From NCBI GenBank assembly GCA_020633825.1, contig JACKCV010000006.1, forward strand, positions 57,245 through 121,244: a DNA stretch of 64,000 nt, in the 5' to 3' direction. This document shows, piece by piece, positions 25,871 to 34,414 of this stretch; position 1 is the stretch's first letter, and every line of letters begins with the position of its first letter. The notes under the pieces are model-generated. The model ran no database searches. It was not told the DNA's origin and was given only the letters and a program-made list of their open reading frames with translations. Origin of the DNA: Fibrobacteria bacterium (lineage in GTDB: Bacteria > Fibrobacterota > Fibrobacteria > UBA5070). The translations under genes and the position numbers were made by a program.

Positions 25871-26863
25871 TCAGGGCTCGTCGGCGAGGATCTCCAACCG
25901 GGGGATCCACCCCTCACGCACCGACGTTTCTTCCAGGAGCGAATCGAGGGGACGGCGACGCAGGCATTCCGACCAGGTCGAGGTCGAGTCCTGGGCGACG
26001 CAGCGGGAGACCCACATCACACCTCGGCCCACATGATGTCCCCAGGAACGCAGCAGATCCAACGATCCCGAATCCAACGAGGGCTCCAGGGGCCAGCCCG
26101 ACCGCAACCGGAAGGCGGTGCACCCCTCGGGAGCATCGACTCCGGGAGGCAGGAGCAGGGATCGCCCCTCCAGGGCGGTCTGGAGGAGGGGCATTCCCAG
26201 AAGGTCTGCCGCATGCTCCGGGCGATCCCAGAAGATGAGCGTCTTCGGACGGGCGCGGAGGATTTCGCCGATTTCGGCGTGCCAATGGCGCACCAGCGGA
26301 TCGTGGGGGAAGAGGTAGACGGAATTGGCCAGGGTGTCGTTTTCGAACCAAGGTGGAGTCCAGGCGGGATCCGCGAGGAGGAGCACCCCCACTCCGCCGG
26401 GACGGGAACGCACCCATTCCTGCAAACGGGCCGAAACCTGGGAATGGGTGGGCCAGATCGGCCACACCCGGTCCGCCGAAGGCCGGTATCCGTTCCCCAT
26501 CCACAGAAGCGGCGGTCCCTCGGGCCGGACCTCGAATTCGCTGGCGGCCGTCCCGAGTCCACCGAGGACCAGGTCTTCCGTCCGATGCTCCCCGAGATCG
26601 AGCCAGGTCTGCAGGGAATCGGGGATCCCCTGGTTGTCGTGCCAGGACCATTCCACAAGCCATGCAGAGTCGCCCTGAGCGTCCAAGGCCGAATCGAAAC
26701 CCTCCCGGAAGGCGTTTCCCATCCGACCCAAGGCCCCCGACAGGGGAAGGGAGCCAGCACCGTGGAACCGCGCCAGAGCCCCCTCCGGGGCGTGTCCTTG
26801 CGAGCATCCCGCGACGAGGGACAGGCAGGCCAGGAGAATGGGAAGGAGGAGTCGACTGATCAT
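25871..26863 (-). CDS. lipoprotein of unknown function
   Basis: 330 residues with lipoprotein signal and lipobox LVAG-C20. The mature protein is rich in Trp and Pro and its alternating helix/strand pattern could suggest a substrate-binding fold, but no family motif was recognised. It is divergent from lptC, with overlapping -10 boxes (26876-26885), so the two genes may be co-regulated or compete for polymerase. Confidence 0.75.
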   Translation of the reverse strand: MISRLLLPILLACLSLVAGCSQGHAPEGALARFHGAGSLPLSGALGRMGNAFREGFDSALDAQGDSAWLVEWSWHDNQGIPDSLQTWLDLGEHRTEDLVLGGLGTAASEFEVRPEGPPLLWMGNGYRPSADRVWPIWPTHSQVSARLQEWVRSRPGGVGVLLLADPAWTPPWFENDTLANSVYLFPHDPLVRHWHAEIGEILRARPKTLIFWDRPEHAADLLGMPLLQTALEGRSLLLPPGVDAPEGCTAFRLRSGWPLEPSLDSGSLDLLRSWGHHVGRGVMWVSRCVAQDSTSTWSECLRRRPLDSLLEETSVREGWIPRLEILADEP

Positions 26864-26875
26864 CCGAAGGCAGGC

Positions 26876-26885
26876 AAGCTAGTTT
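26876..26885. promoter_or_regulatory. overlapping divergent -10 boxes around CTAG
   Basis: Plus-strand TAGTTT (26880-26885) lies 15 bases before the lptC start. Minus-strand TAGCTT (26881-26876) lies 12 bases before the lipoprotein start at 26863. The boxes share two base pairs, so both promoters cannot be open at once. Confidence 0.45.
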
Positions 26886-26900
26886 TGGGAGACGGTCCAC

Positions 26901-27479
26901 ATGCGCAGGAATCCACTTCCCTACCTCCTGGCCACGATTTTCCTCGTCGGCTGCGAAACGAAATCCCCTCCCCAGGTGGATGCGCCGTCCGTCGACTCCA
27001 TCCCCCCCGAACCGGGGCAGGTGGAGGCGCGATTCACCGAAGGCGCCGTGGTCGATTTCTGGATGTCCGACACCTTCGCCTGGCAGCTGCGTTCCTCCGA
27101 CCTCCGCCAGGACATGACGCGGGAACGCGTGTGGGCCAAGCCGGTGAACCTCGAATCCTACGATTCCAAGGGTCGCATCTCCGCCCACGTGGTCTCCGAT
27201 TCCGGCGCCATGGACCGGAACATGCGGTTCTTCCGTGCCTGGGGCCACGTGATCGCCTCCAACAAGGGTGGCATGGAGCTGCGTGCCGATTCCATCGTCT
27301 TCGACAAGGATGCCGACCGCATCCACACGGCTTCCCGGGTGCGCGTCAAGACCGAAAGCGGCGATGTCCTGACCGGCCGCGGGTTCCGATCCGACGCGCA
27401 TCTGAACCACTGGGAGATCCTCTCCGACGTCAAGGGATCCATCCGAAACCTCAACAGCCTTCCCTTCGGACTCAAGTGA
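26901..27479 (+). CDS. lptC: LptC-like LPS export protein
   Basis: 192 residues, with a lipoprotein-type N-terminus (ATIFLVG-C18) and an LptC/DUF1239-type beta-jellyroll domain from about residue 45 (repeated strands such as GHVIASNKGGMELRADSIVFDKDADRIH). LptC links the inner-membrane ABC transporter to the LptA bridge in lipopolysaccharide export. Identity is supported by the downstream LptA-like and LptB genes; sequence similarity in this family is low. A lipid anchor instead of a plain membrane helix is a variation seen in some phyla. Confidence 0.75.
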   Translation: MRRNPLPYLLATIFLVGCETKSPPQVDAPSVDSIPPEPGQVEARFTEGAVVDFWMSDTFAWQLRSSDLRQDMTRERVWAKPVNLESYDSKGRISAHVVSDSGAMDRNMRFFRAWGHVIASNKGGMELRADSIVFDKDADRIHTASRVRVKTESGDVLTGRGFRSDAHLNHWEILSDVKGSIRNLNSLPFGLK

Positions 27480-28591
27480 TCGCCCTCCTCCTCACCCTGC
27501 TGGCGGGCGCCTCCACCCCCGCCCCCACGGAACCCCTGGTCCTCGATGGAGCCAACACGTTCTCCATGACCGGACGCGGGGCGATAGTCGAGCTGGTGGG
27601 GGACGTCCGATTCCATCGGGGCGATGTGAAATTCCGCTCCGATCGGGCCATCTGGGACCGGGCGCGGGACGAGGTCCTCTTCGAGGGATCCTTCGTCCTG
27701 GAACATCCTTCCGGCCGCATCACTTCCGAGCGCGGTCGGTACGAGCGCGCCTCGGGCTCCGCCTGGGCCGAGGGAACCGCGCATCTGGAGGATTCCGCAG
27801 CCACCGTCTCGGTGGACGCCGCGGTACTCCGCTACGACCGTCGAGCCCGGCGCGCGGAAGCATCCGGGGCACCGGTCTTCCGCCGCAGGTCGCGACGCGA
27901 CTCCTCCTCGACCTGGGACACGGTGGAAATCCGGGCCAAGGTCCTCTCCTATCTCGAGCTCGACACCGTCGCCGAGGCCACCGGGGACGTCCGCCTGCGC
28001 AAGGGAGGACTGACCGCCACCTGTGGAAAGGCGATCCTGGAGCAGAAGTCCCGCCGCATCCTGCTGCGGGACACCCCCCGCGCGGAGCTGGAAGGCCGGA
28101 ATCTGTCGGGTCACGCCATGGTCGTCGACCTCCATGAAACGCGCGAGGAGATCCGTCGCGTCTCCGTCTTCAAGGAGGCCCTCGGGATCCTGACCGGAGA
28201 CGCCGACTCCACGGGAGTCTTCTCCACCTCGCGCGTGGTGGGCGACACCCTGGTGGCCGAAATCGACGGCTCCCGCTTGAAGAGCCTCCTCGTCACCCGG
28301 AAGGCCAAAGGGGAGAGTTGGACCAGCCTGGACAGCACGCGCATCGACCGCCTGGACGGGGACAGCCTGAGGCTGGGTTTCCTCGATGGCAAGATCGACA
28401 CGGCCTGGGTCGGCGGCCATGCCAAAAGCTTCTACCACTGGCTCGACCAGGGCCGCCTCAAGGGCACCAACCAGGCGCAGGGCCGCGCCATCCGCATCGC
28501 CTTCGAAGATGGCCGCATCCGGCGCATCCGCGTCGAGGGCGGCGCCCAGGGAGTGTACAATGGAATCGAACCATCCCGACCCCGGAACTGA
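27476..28591 (+). CDS. lptA: LptA/OstA-like LPS transport protein
   Basis: 371 residues, starting at a GTG that overlaps the lptC stop (GTGA). A short signal peptide (LLLTLLAGAST) is followed by OstA/LptA-type repeats: LDGANTFSMTGRGAIVELVGDV, then VKFRSDRAIWDRARDEVLFEG. This would form part of the periplasmic jellyroll bridge carrying lipopolysaccharide. At roughly twice the length of classical LptA it may carry two jellyroll modules. The position between lptC and lptB supports the call. Confidence 0.75.
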   Translation: MIALLLTLLAGASTPAPTEPLVLDGANTFSMTGRGAIVELVGDVRFHRGDVKFRSDRAIWDRARDEVLFEGSFVLEHPSGRITSERGRYERASGSAWAEGTAHLEDSAATVSVDAAVLRYDRRARRAEASGAPVFRRRSRRDSSSTWDTVEIRAKVLSYLELDTVAEATGDVRLRKGGLTATCGKAILEQKSRRILLRDTPRAELEGRNLSGHAMVVDLHETREEIRRVSVFKEALGILTGDADSTGVFSTSRVVGDTLVAEIDGSRLKSLLVTRKAKGESWTSLDSTRIDRLDGDSLRLGFLDGKIDTAWVGGHAKSFYHWLDQGRLKGTNQAQGRAIRIAFEDGRIRRIRVEGGAQGVYNGIEPSRPRN

Positions 28592-29438
28592 CGAACCCCT
28601 CGATCCCGGCGGGTACCCGCCGCAGGGATTCGAGGAGGAGGTCCGTGACGACGAGCCCTCTCCGGAGTACCTCGATCCTCCGTCGCAGATGGCATCCCTC
28701 CCCGCGGGGACGCGGCGGCGCATCGAAGCCCGGGATCTCCGCAAGACCTACGGGGGTCGGCGGGTGGTCGACGGGGCGCACGTGGCCGTGGAACAAGGGG
28801 AGATCGTCGGACTCCTCGGGCCCAATGGAGCCGGAAAAACGACCACCTTCTACATGATCACCGGCATGGTCCGCCCCGATCGCGGGCGGGTCTTTCTCGA
28901 CGGGAAGGACATCTCGGGAAAGCCCATGTACCGGCGCTCCCGGTTGGGCCTGGGCTACCTCGCCCAGGAGCCCTCCATCTTCCGGGCGCTGACCGTTCGG
29001 GAGAATGTCGAAGCGGTGCTGGAAGTCCGGGGCCTGGGTCGTCGCAAGAGACGGGAACGCTGCGACCAGCTCCTTGAGGAGTTGAGGATCTCCCATCTGC
29101 ACAAATCGGTTTCGATCACGCTCTCCGGAGGGGAACGCCGCCGTCTCGAGATCGCTCGTTCCTTGGCCTGCGATCCGGCTTTCCTGCTGCTCGACGAGCC
29201 TTTCGCGGGAGTCGATCCCATCGCGATCGAGGACATCCAGTCCATCGTGGCGAGTTTGCGAACCAAGGGCCTGGGCATCCTGATCACCGACCACAATGTC
29301 CGCGAGACCTTGGCGATCACCGACCGGGCCTACATCCTTTTCGGCGGCCATATCCTCACCGAGGGATCGGCCCAGTTCCTGGCCAACGACCCCCAGGCGC
29401 GCAAGGCCTACCTGGGGGAACGATTCACCCTTTCCTGA
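28560..29438 (+). CDS. lptB: LptB, LPS export ABC transporter ATPase
   Basis: 292 residues. The ATP-binding cassette begins at about residue 57 (IEARDLRKTYGGRRVVDG), with Walker A GPNGAGKTTT, signature LSGGERRRLEIARSL, Walker B LLLDEPFAGVDP and switch His in TDHNVRET. All match LptB closely. An acidic, Pro-rich N-terminal extension of about 50 residues is unusual. The ATG at 28560, with AGGGAG upstream, overlaps lptA by 32 bp; an internal ATG at 28689 would remove the extension. LptF/LptG are not in the window. Confidence 0.93.
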   Translation: MESNHPDPGTDEPLDPGGYPPQGFEEEVRDDEPSPEYLDPPSQMASLPAGTRRRIEARDLRKTYGGRRVVDGAHVAVEQGEIVGLLGPNGAGKTTTFYMITGMVRPDRGRVFLDGKDISGKPMYRRSRLGLGYLAQEPSIFRALTVRENVEAVLEVRGLGRRKRRERCDQLLEELRISHLHKSVSITLSGGERRRLEIARSLACDPAFLLLDEPFAGVDPIAIEDIQSIVASLRTKGLGILITDHNVRETLAITDRAYILFGGHILTEGSAQFLANDPQARKAYLGERFTLS

Positions 29439-29454
29439 CTCTCGCTTTCCCCCT

Positions 29455-29483
29455 TTGCCAGAACGCCGGGGTTGCGTTATGTT
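29455..29483 (+). promoter_or_regulatory. tRNA-Gly promoter
   Basis: TTGCCA (29455-29460), 17-bp spacer, TATGTT (29478-29483), ending 11 bases before the mature tRNA. This is the clearest two-box promoter in the window. Confidence 0.75.
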
Positions 29484-29494
29484 TGCATTCCGAC

Positions 29495-29567
29495 GCGGAA
29501 GTAGCTCAGTTGGTAGAGCTCCTGCTTCCCAAGCAGGCGGTCGTGGGTTCGAGTCCCATTTTCCGCT
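29495..29567 (+). tRNA. tRNA-Gly (anticodon CCC)
   Basis: 73-nt cloverleaf. Acceptor GCGGAAG pairs with TTTCCGC; the anticodon stem CCTGC/GCAGG encloses loop TTCCCAA (anticodon CCC, reading GGG). The T-arm is GTGGG-TTCGAGT-CCCAT, and the discriminator U is normal for bacterial tRNA-Gly. CCA is not encoded. Confidence 0.96.
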
Positions 29568-29594
29568 CTTGGTCCCCCACCAACGGGACCACCG

Positions 29595-29625
29595 ACGCCC
29601 GACCGGATCCCGGTCGGGCGTTTCT
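29595..29625 (+). terminator. rho-independent terminator of the tRNA gene
   Basis: Perfect 12-bp stem acgcccgaccgg/ccggtcgggcgt with a 3-nt loop, followed by TTTCTGTT. Confidence 0.85.
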
Positions 29626-29688
29626 GTTCGGATGCGGATTTGGTACCTTCCCCCTTTCGCCCCCATCCATGCTCCAAGAGGACCCGGA

Positions 29689-30486
29689 ATGAACCTGCGC
29701 CGCCTTCTCCCCATGATTCTCTGCGCCGCCCCCGCGTTCGCGATCGACGAATACCAGCCCGCCGAAGAAGGGGTGATCGCCGTCGACCTGCGGAGCGGCT
29801 TCACCCAGGGATTGGGGGATTACGACACGGAAGGCCGCATCATCGATCCGGTGGGATCCCCCTTCACTTGGAGCCCCGGGGTCCAGGTCCGGCTGGGACT
29901 TCCCAACGTCACCGAGATCTCCCTCCAAGTTCCGCTTTCGGTCATGAACAAGGACGCCTTGCGCGCCGACGAAGGTGACTGGGGATTCCAGCAACCCGTC
30001 CTGGGATTCAAACTCGGGCACGAGGACTACAAGGTCGCCGTGGTCGGGGCCGTCGCCTTCCCCATGGGGCACAAGGTCGTGGTGGGAGACGAGTCCCGCT
30101 GGAAGTTCTCCGTGGGAGGCCTCGCCCACTGGGACCGCAAGGCATTCCTGGTCGATGCGACCGTCCTCTGGACCGCGACGCCTGCCGACCAGGACGGCGT
30201 CCGGCGCGGAGACGAGTGGCTTCTTCTCGCCCGCCCGCAGTGGCGCGTCGATTCCACCTTCACCCCCTACCTGGGTCTGGTCGGACAGGTGCGCACCGCC
30301 GGCAAGGTCAACGAGATCCGCGTCGGGCAGATGTCCCACCTGGTCTCCGTCCAGCCCGGCACCTTCATCACGTTCAACGAGGAGTGGAGTGCCGAGTTCC
30401 AGATTCCGGTGACCATCGCCGGGGATTGGCCCCAATCGGCCTCCGCGGGCGTGTATGCCGGCGTCACCCTGAACATGGGGCCCTGA
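29689..30486 (+). CDS. probable outer-membrane beta-barrel protein
   Basis: 265 residues with a signal peptide (MNLRRLLPMILCAAPAFA) and a Shine-Dalgarno AAGAGGA. The mature protein alternates hydrophobic and polar residues in strands separated by short turns (VAVVGAVAFPMGHKVVVG, FSVGGLAHWDRKAFLVDATVLW) and ends AGVYAGVTLNMGP, typical of outer-membrane barrels. No specific family recognised; a channel or assembly role is inference. Confidence 0.75.
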   Translation: MNLRRLLPMILCAAPAFAIDEYQPAEEGVIAVDLRSGFTQGLGDYDTEGRIIDPVGSPFTWSPGVQVRLGLPNVTEISLQVPLSVMNKDALRADEGDWGFQQPVLGFKLGHEDYKVAVVGAVAFPMGHKVVVGDESRWKFSVGGLAHWDRKAFLVDATVLWTATPADQDGVRRGDEWLLLARPQWRVDSTFTPYLGLVGQVRTAGKVNEIRVGQMSHLVSVQPGTFITFNEEWSAEFQIPVTIAGDWPQSASAGVYAGVTLNMGP

Positions 30487-30534
30487 CTCGGGTAGTATCC
30501 TGCCGCCTCGGGTCTTCGTCCCTGCCGGCGACTC

Positions 30535-32172
30535 TCAGCCCCTCGGACGCAAACTCGCCTCCAAGAGCGCCACAGTGGCCGGCAGGGGGATGCTGACATG
30601 GGGTCCCAGACGCGCGTCGGGCGGGAGATGCTTGCGATGGAGCAGGATCACCCGGCGCGGAACTTCCAGGATGCGGTTCCACAAGGGGGTTCCGGGCTCG
30701 ACCGCGGCCAAGCGGACCACGTCGTCGTCGTTGCCGCCCAACGCCACGGGATCGGTCAGAATCTGGACGGCTCCCAGGCCTTCCAGGAGCGATGCGACAG
30801 GATCCGGCTGGAAGACGGTCGCCGAGGCCAGGTAGAGGAATCGCCGTTCCTGACCCGATGGAATCGCGCGCGTCGGCCCGGACAACTCCGGCAAGACCCC
30901 TTCCCACTCGAGCAACCGGTGGAGGCTGGCTTCGATGCCGGCCCGCTCGTGGACCAATCCTTCCGGTTCCCGCCACCACCGCGACTCCTCGCAACTGATG
31001 GTGCGGATGGAAACGCATGGGTTCCAGACCTGGTTCGATCCCAGGCCCAGGAGGGAGGCCCCTTCGAGGATGCGCGAGGCGGGCCCGGGCTCCCAGAGGG
31101 AAATCGGGGCATGTCCGGATTGCAGATCGACCACGGCCTTCCAGACCACCTCGGGAAGTTCCAGGGATTTGGTGCACTCCAAGGCCAGATGCGCGGGAGT
31201 GGTCTCGAAGACCTCCGCCAGATACCTCTGGATGGACTCCCCGTCCTCCCAGGCTTGAGCCCGGAATTCCGCGTAGTCCTCCTCCAGGGCGAGGATGGAA
31301 AAGACCGACGGAAGTTCGCTGCACAACCCTGCCAGGAAGGCGGACATGGGAGACGGAAAGGCCGAGGTGGTCGCCAGTCGTTCGGCCCACAGGCCCGATG
31401 CGATCGCGTGGGCCCACAGTCGGACCAGGTCCCCGCGAGGAGGGATCCCCCGTCCGGCGAGATCGATGATCGTGCGGGTCAGGAGCAGATGCAGGGCGTC
31501 CTCGATGCCGATCCGCGTCAACGCCTCCTCCGCGGTCCGCAGGCGCGGCTCCGTGCGGAAGGGGCCGGAGGTGGCGGCCGAGATCAGTAGATCCCCCATC
31601 TCCGCGTCGAGCTGGACCAGGTGCAGGATCTCCCCGGCGGAGACTTCGGGTTTGCAACAAAGGGAGAAAAGTCTCGTCATCGAAGGACGCGGTGCCGCCG
31701 GCCGCCACCTGCGCAGGGCCGGTCGGAGATGCCGTCGCGGTTCGTCCCCCTCCTCCTCGGGGGAGCGCCGTGCCAAGGAGGACGCCGACGTGGCGGCTCC
31801 CATGGAGGGATCCAGCCTGCGTTCGATGCGATGCAACAAGTCCTGCAGGGAGATGTCGGACTTCACCAGGAAATCGGAGGCCCCGAGGCGATGGGACTCC
31901 TCGAGGTATTCCTCGCGCGGGAAGGCCGTCAGGAACAGCGCGGGAATACGACGCATCCCCGACCGGGAATGGATCCCCTGGAGCAACTCCAATCCGGTCA
32001 TCTCGGGCAGGGCGATGTCCAGAAGCAACAAATCGGGGGGATTGGATCGGCAATGCTCCATCGCCTCCGTCGCGCCTTCGGCCTGCAGGACATCGAACCC
32101 GTGGTCTTCCAGGGCTTCGGCCAGATTCTCGCGAAAGAGGGGCTGATCGTCGACGAGAAGGATTGTTGGCAT
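30535..32172 (-). CDS. response regulator with HDOD-like output domain
   Basis: 545 residues from the ATG at 32172. The N-terminal receiver domain (about 1-120) has the acidic pocket DDQ, phospho-acceptor D52 (LLLLDIALPEMTG) and Lys104. After a basic linker, about residues 165-370 resemble an HDOD domain, an HD-superfamily fold lacking catalytic residues (AEEALTRIGIEDALHLLLTRTIID). The C-terminal ~170 residues are unassigned. HDOD response regulators act in signalling through protein contacts. It is probably co-transcribed after the REC-kinase gene. Confidence 0.75.
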   Translation of the reverse strand: MPTILLVDDQPLFRENLAEALEDHGFDVLQAEGATEAMEHCRSNPPDLLLLDIALPEMTGLELLQGIHSRSGMRRIPALFLTAFPREEYLEESHRLGASDFLVKSDISLQDLLHRIERRLDPSMGAATSASSLARRSPEEEGDEPRRHLRPALRRWRPAAPRPSMTRLFSLCCKPEVSAGEILHLVQLDAEMGDLLISAATSGPFRTEPRLRTAEEALTRIGIEDALHLLLTRTIIDLAGRGIPPRGDLVRLWAHAIASGLWAERLATTSAFPSPMSAFLAGLCSELPSVFSILALEEDYAEFRAQAWEDGESIQRYLAEVFETTPAHLALECTKSLELPEVVWKAVVDLQSGHAPISLWEPGPASRILEGASLLGLGSNQVWNPCVSIRTISCEESRWWREPEGLVHERAGIEASLHRLLEWEGVLPELSGPTRAIPSGQERRFLYLASATVFQPDPVASLLEGLGAVQILTDPVALGGNDDDVVRLAAVEPGTPLWNRILEVPRRVILLHRKHLPPDARLGPHVSIPLPATVALLEASLRPRG

Positions 32173-32248
32173 GGGGAGTCGACCATTCGAGAAGTGGGAC
32201 AGGCAACGGGAAGGCGGGAGTCGCGAGGGATTGTACCACTTTCTCCCG

Positions 32249-33424
32249 TCAACCGGGGCTGGCGAAGAATGCGTCCGGCCCCTCGGCCGAAGCCGGCGAG
32301 GGGCGATCGGTTCGCAGTTCGATCCGGATGCGAGTCCCCGCGCCGGGAGAGGATCGGAGCGCGAACTGCCCGTGGTGCTTGGCGACGATCTTCCGGCAGA
32401 GACCCAATCCGATCCCGTTGCCCTGGACATACCGGCCCGCCTTGGTGTTCTCCGAGTTCAGCAGCATGGCCTCCCCCAGCCAGGGAAGCAATTCCGAGGG
32501 GATCCCCGACCCGGTGTCGTTCACCTCCAGGACCGCGATTCCTTCGACGCTGGGAGACAGCCGAACCTGCACCTTCCCCGTCCGGGTGGCGCGCAGGGCA
32601 TTCCCCACCAGGTTGGCGACCAACCGCCGCAGGGCCATTCCATCCCCCATGCCGCGGCAATCGGCCACCTCCACCTCGAGATCCACCCCTTGGTGCAAGC
32701 GGGAGCGCGCCTGATCGACACCCGCCTTCACCTGCTGGGAAAAATCGATCTCGGCCCAGAATTCGACCTGGGTCCCGATCCCGAAGGAATCGAGGACATT
32801 GGCCATGGTCTCCGCCATCACTCGCGACAACTCCTCGATGCGATCCCCGACTTTCCGAAGGTCGTCCGGCAGTCGATCCCGCTTCATGTGGAGCCTCTCG
32901 GCCGCCATCCGCAGCGCCCCCATGGGAGTGCGCAGCTCGTGGGCGACCGCGCCCGCCACCGCCGACATCCTCTGCATGGCGGCATCGTGGAGATTCCTTT
33001 CCAAGTGCTCGCTGGAGCGCCGCCGGATCTCTTCCTCCAGGAGGCACACGCGTCGCGCGGCTTTCATGCGTGCCAGGAACTCGATCTTGGAAATGGGCTT
33101 CCTCAGGAAATCGTCCACCCCCTCCTCGAACGCCCGCTGCAGCAGCCCGGCATCCTCGGCGGCGGTCACGAGGAGGACGTAGGCCTGCTCCGAATTGTTC
33201 ACGCTGCGCAATCGGCGCACGACCTCCAGGCCATCCATGCCCGGAAGACTCCAGTCGACGACCACGGCGGGGTGTTTCTTCCGCGCGTAGGAATCCAGGG
33301 CTTCCAGCGGCGATTCATGCGGCTCCGGATCCCAGCCATTCTCCCGAAGCCACGAAGTCATGACCCGCAGGATGATCCGATCATCGTCCACGACCAATAC
33401 AGGGAGGGCAGCAGCGTCCGTCAT
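32249..33424 (-). CDS. receiver-histidine kinase fusion
   Basis: 391 residues. An N-terminal receiver domain (acidic pocket DDD at 13-15, D57, K109) is followed by a HisKA phospho-acceptor helix (AHELRTPMGA, H162) and a HATPase domain with N-box (LVGNALRATR), G1 (DTGSGIP) and G2 (GNGIGLGL). No sensor or membrane segment is present, so it is a soluble kinase controlled through its own receiver domain. The ATG at 33424 sits six bases after a TACAAT -10 box, implying a leaderless mRNA. It may phosphorylate the downstream REC-HDOD protein (inference). Confidence 0.88.
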   Translation of the reverse strand: MTDAAALPVLVVDDDRIILRVMTSWLRENGWDPEPHESPLEALDSYARKKHPAVVVDWSLPGMDGLEVVRRLRSVNNSEQAYVLLVTAAEDAGLLQRAFEEGVDDFLRKPISKIEFLARMKAARRVCLLEEEIRRRSSEHLERNLHDAAMQRMSAVAGAVAHELRTPMGALRMAAERLHMKRDRLPDDLRKVGDRIEELSRVMAETMANVLDSFGIGTQVEFWAEIDFSQQVKAGVDQARSRLHQGVDLEVEVADCRGMGDGMALRRLVANLVGNALRATRTGKVQVRLSPSVEGIAVLEVNDTGSGIPSELLPWLGEAMLLNSENTKAGRYVQGNGIGLGLCRKIVAKHHGQFALRSSPGAGTRIRIELRTDRPSPASAEGPDAFFASPG

Positions 33425-33430
33425 CCCCCC

Positions 33431-33436
33431 ATTGTA
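33431..33436 (-). promoter_or_regulatory. -10 box of the receiver-kinase gene (leaderless)
   Basis: TACAAT on the minus strand, separated from the ATG at 33424 by only six Gs. Confidence 0.45.
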
Positions 33437-33468
33437 CCGCATTGGCCTTGCCCGTCGCCAGAGGCGCC

Positions 33469-34239
33469 TCAAGCCTCCTGGAGAAACAGCGGCTGGAAAT
33501 TCCGGTAGTCGCAGGAAGCGAGGACGTACCGCACACCCCGGGTCGTCCCCAGCAAGTCCCCCTGCGGAGGGCGATGGATGTCCTTCAGGGAGTGCAGGTG
33601 CCCGAAGACGCAGAGCTCCGCTCCGGAAGCTTCCACGATGGCGGACGCCCGCGTCGGAGCCAAGGAGGCACCCAGGGGAGGGTAGTGGGTGAGGCAAATC
33701 CGGCGGGAAGCCCGACGGGGCAGCCCTTCGACACATCGCTGCAGGCGCGCGACCTCGCGACTCCAGATCCGTTCGTTGCGCTCCCGATCCTCCTGGGTGC
33801 GTCTCTCCGGGGTCTTGTCCGAAAGCCGGGTCCATCGGATCAACGAATCCACATCGGCTTCTTCGTGCTCCCAAAGCCGGGTGCCGAAGAACAGCCAGGG
33901 CCCGATTTCGAGGTGATCCCCGGATACCAAGCGCAAGGAAGGGGGCAGATAGCGACGGATCCGGGAAGGAGAATCGCACCACCGGTCGTGGTTTCCTTCG
34001 AGAAGAACCTTCGTACCCGGTAGCCGATGGAGAAACTCCAGATCCGTGAGGGCGTCATCCCAATGGGACGCCCAGGAGATGTCCCCGGGCAGCACCACGA
34101 CATCCTCCGCAGCGACGGAGGCCCTCCAGGCGGTGGCGATCTTTTCCTCGTGGTCCCTCCACTGTTCCCCAAAGACATGCATGGCCTTGGAGGGCGTGGA
34201 AAGCGTGAGATGTGGATCGGACAGGGCCCAGAGTCGCAT
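33469..34239 (-). CDS. calcineurin-like metallophosphoesterase
   Basis: 256 residues. The family motifs appear in order: DPH near the N-terminus (LWALSDPHL), GDISW (about residue 52), GNHDRW (about 85), HYPP and FGHLHS near the C-terminus. These provide the two-metal site of the calcineurin-like phosphoesterases. The ATG at 34239 (MRLWALSDPH) is preferred over a TTG three codons upstream. No signal peptide, so cytoplasmic. The substrate is unknown. Confidence 0.88.
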   Translation of the reverse strand: MRLWALSDPHLTLSTPSKAMHVFGEQWRDHEEKIATAWRASVAAEDVVVLPGDISWASHWDDALTDLEFLHRLPGTKVLLEGNHDRWCDSPSRIRRYLPPSLRLVSGDHLEIGPWLFFGTRLWEHEEADVDSLIRWTRLSDKTPERRTQEDRERNERIWSREVARLQRCVEGLPRRASRRICLTHYPPLGASLAPTRASAIVEASGAELCVFGHLHSLKDIHRPPQGDLLGTTRGVRYVLASCDYRNFQPLFLQEA

Positions 34240-34414
34240 GAGGGGCAAAAAGTAGGGCGAAACCGGTCCGATCGCGGTATGTTCCTCTTTTGTTCCAGGA
34301 TCCTGGGTTCGGGCGAGCGTATTCCAGGGCCCTTTTCCACCGCCTCTCGGCGCCGTGGAAGCCTTACTACTGCATTCATTTCGATCCCATTCACATCCAG
34401 CCTAAGGTGCTCGC

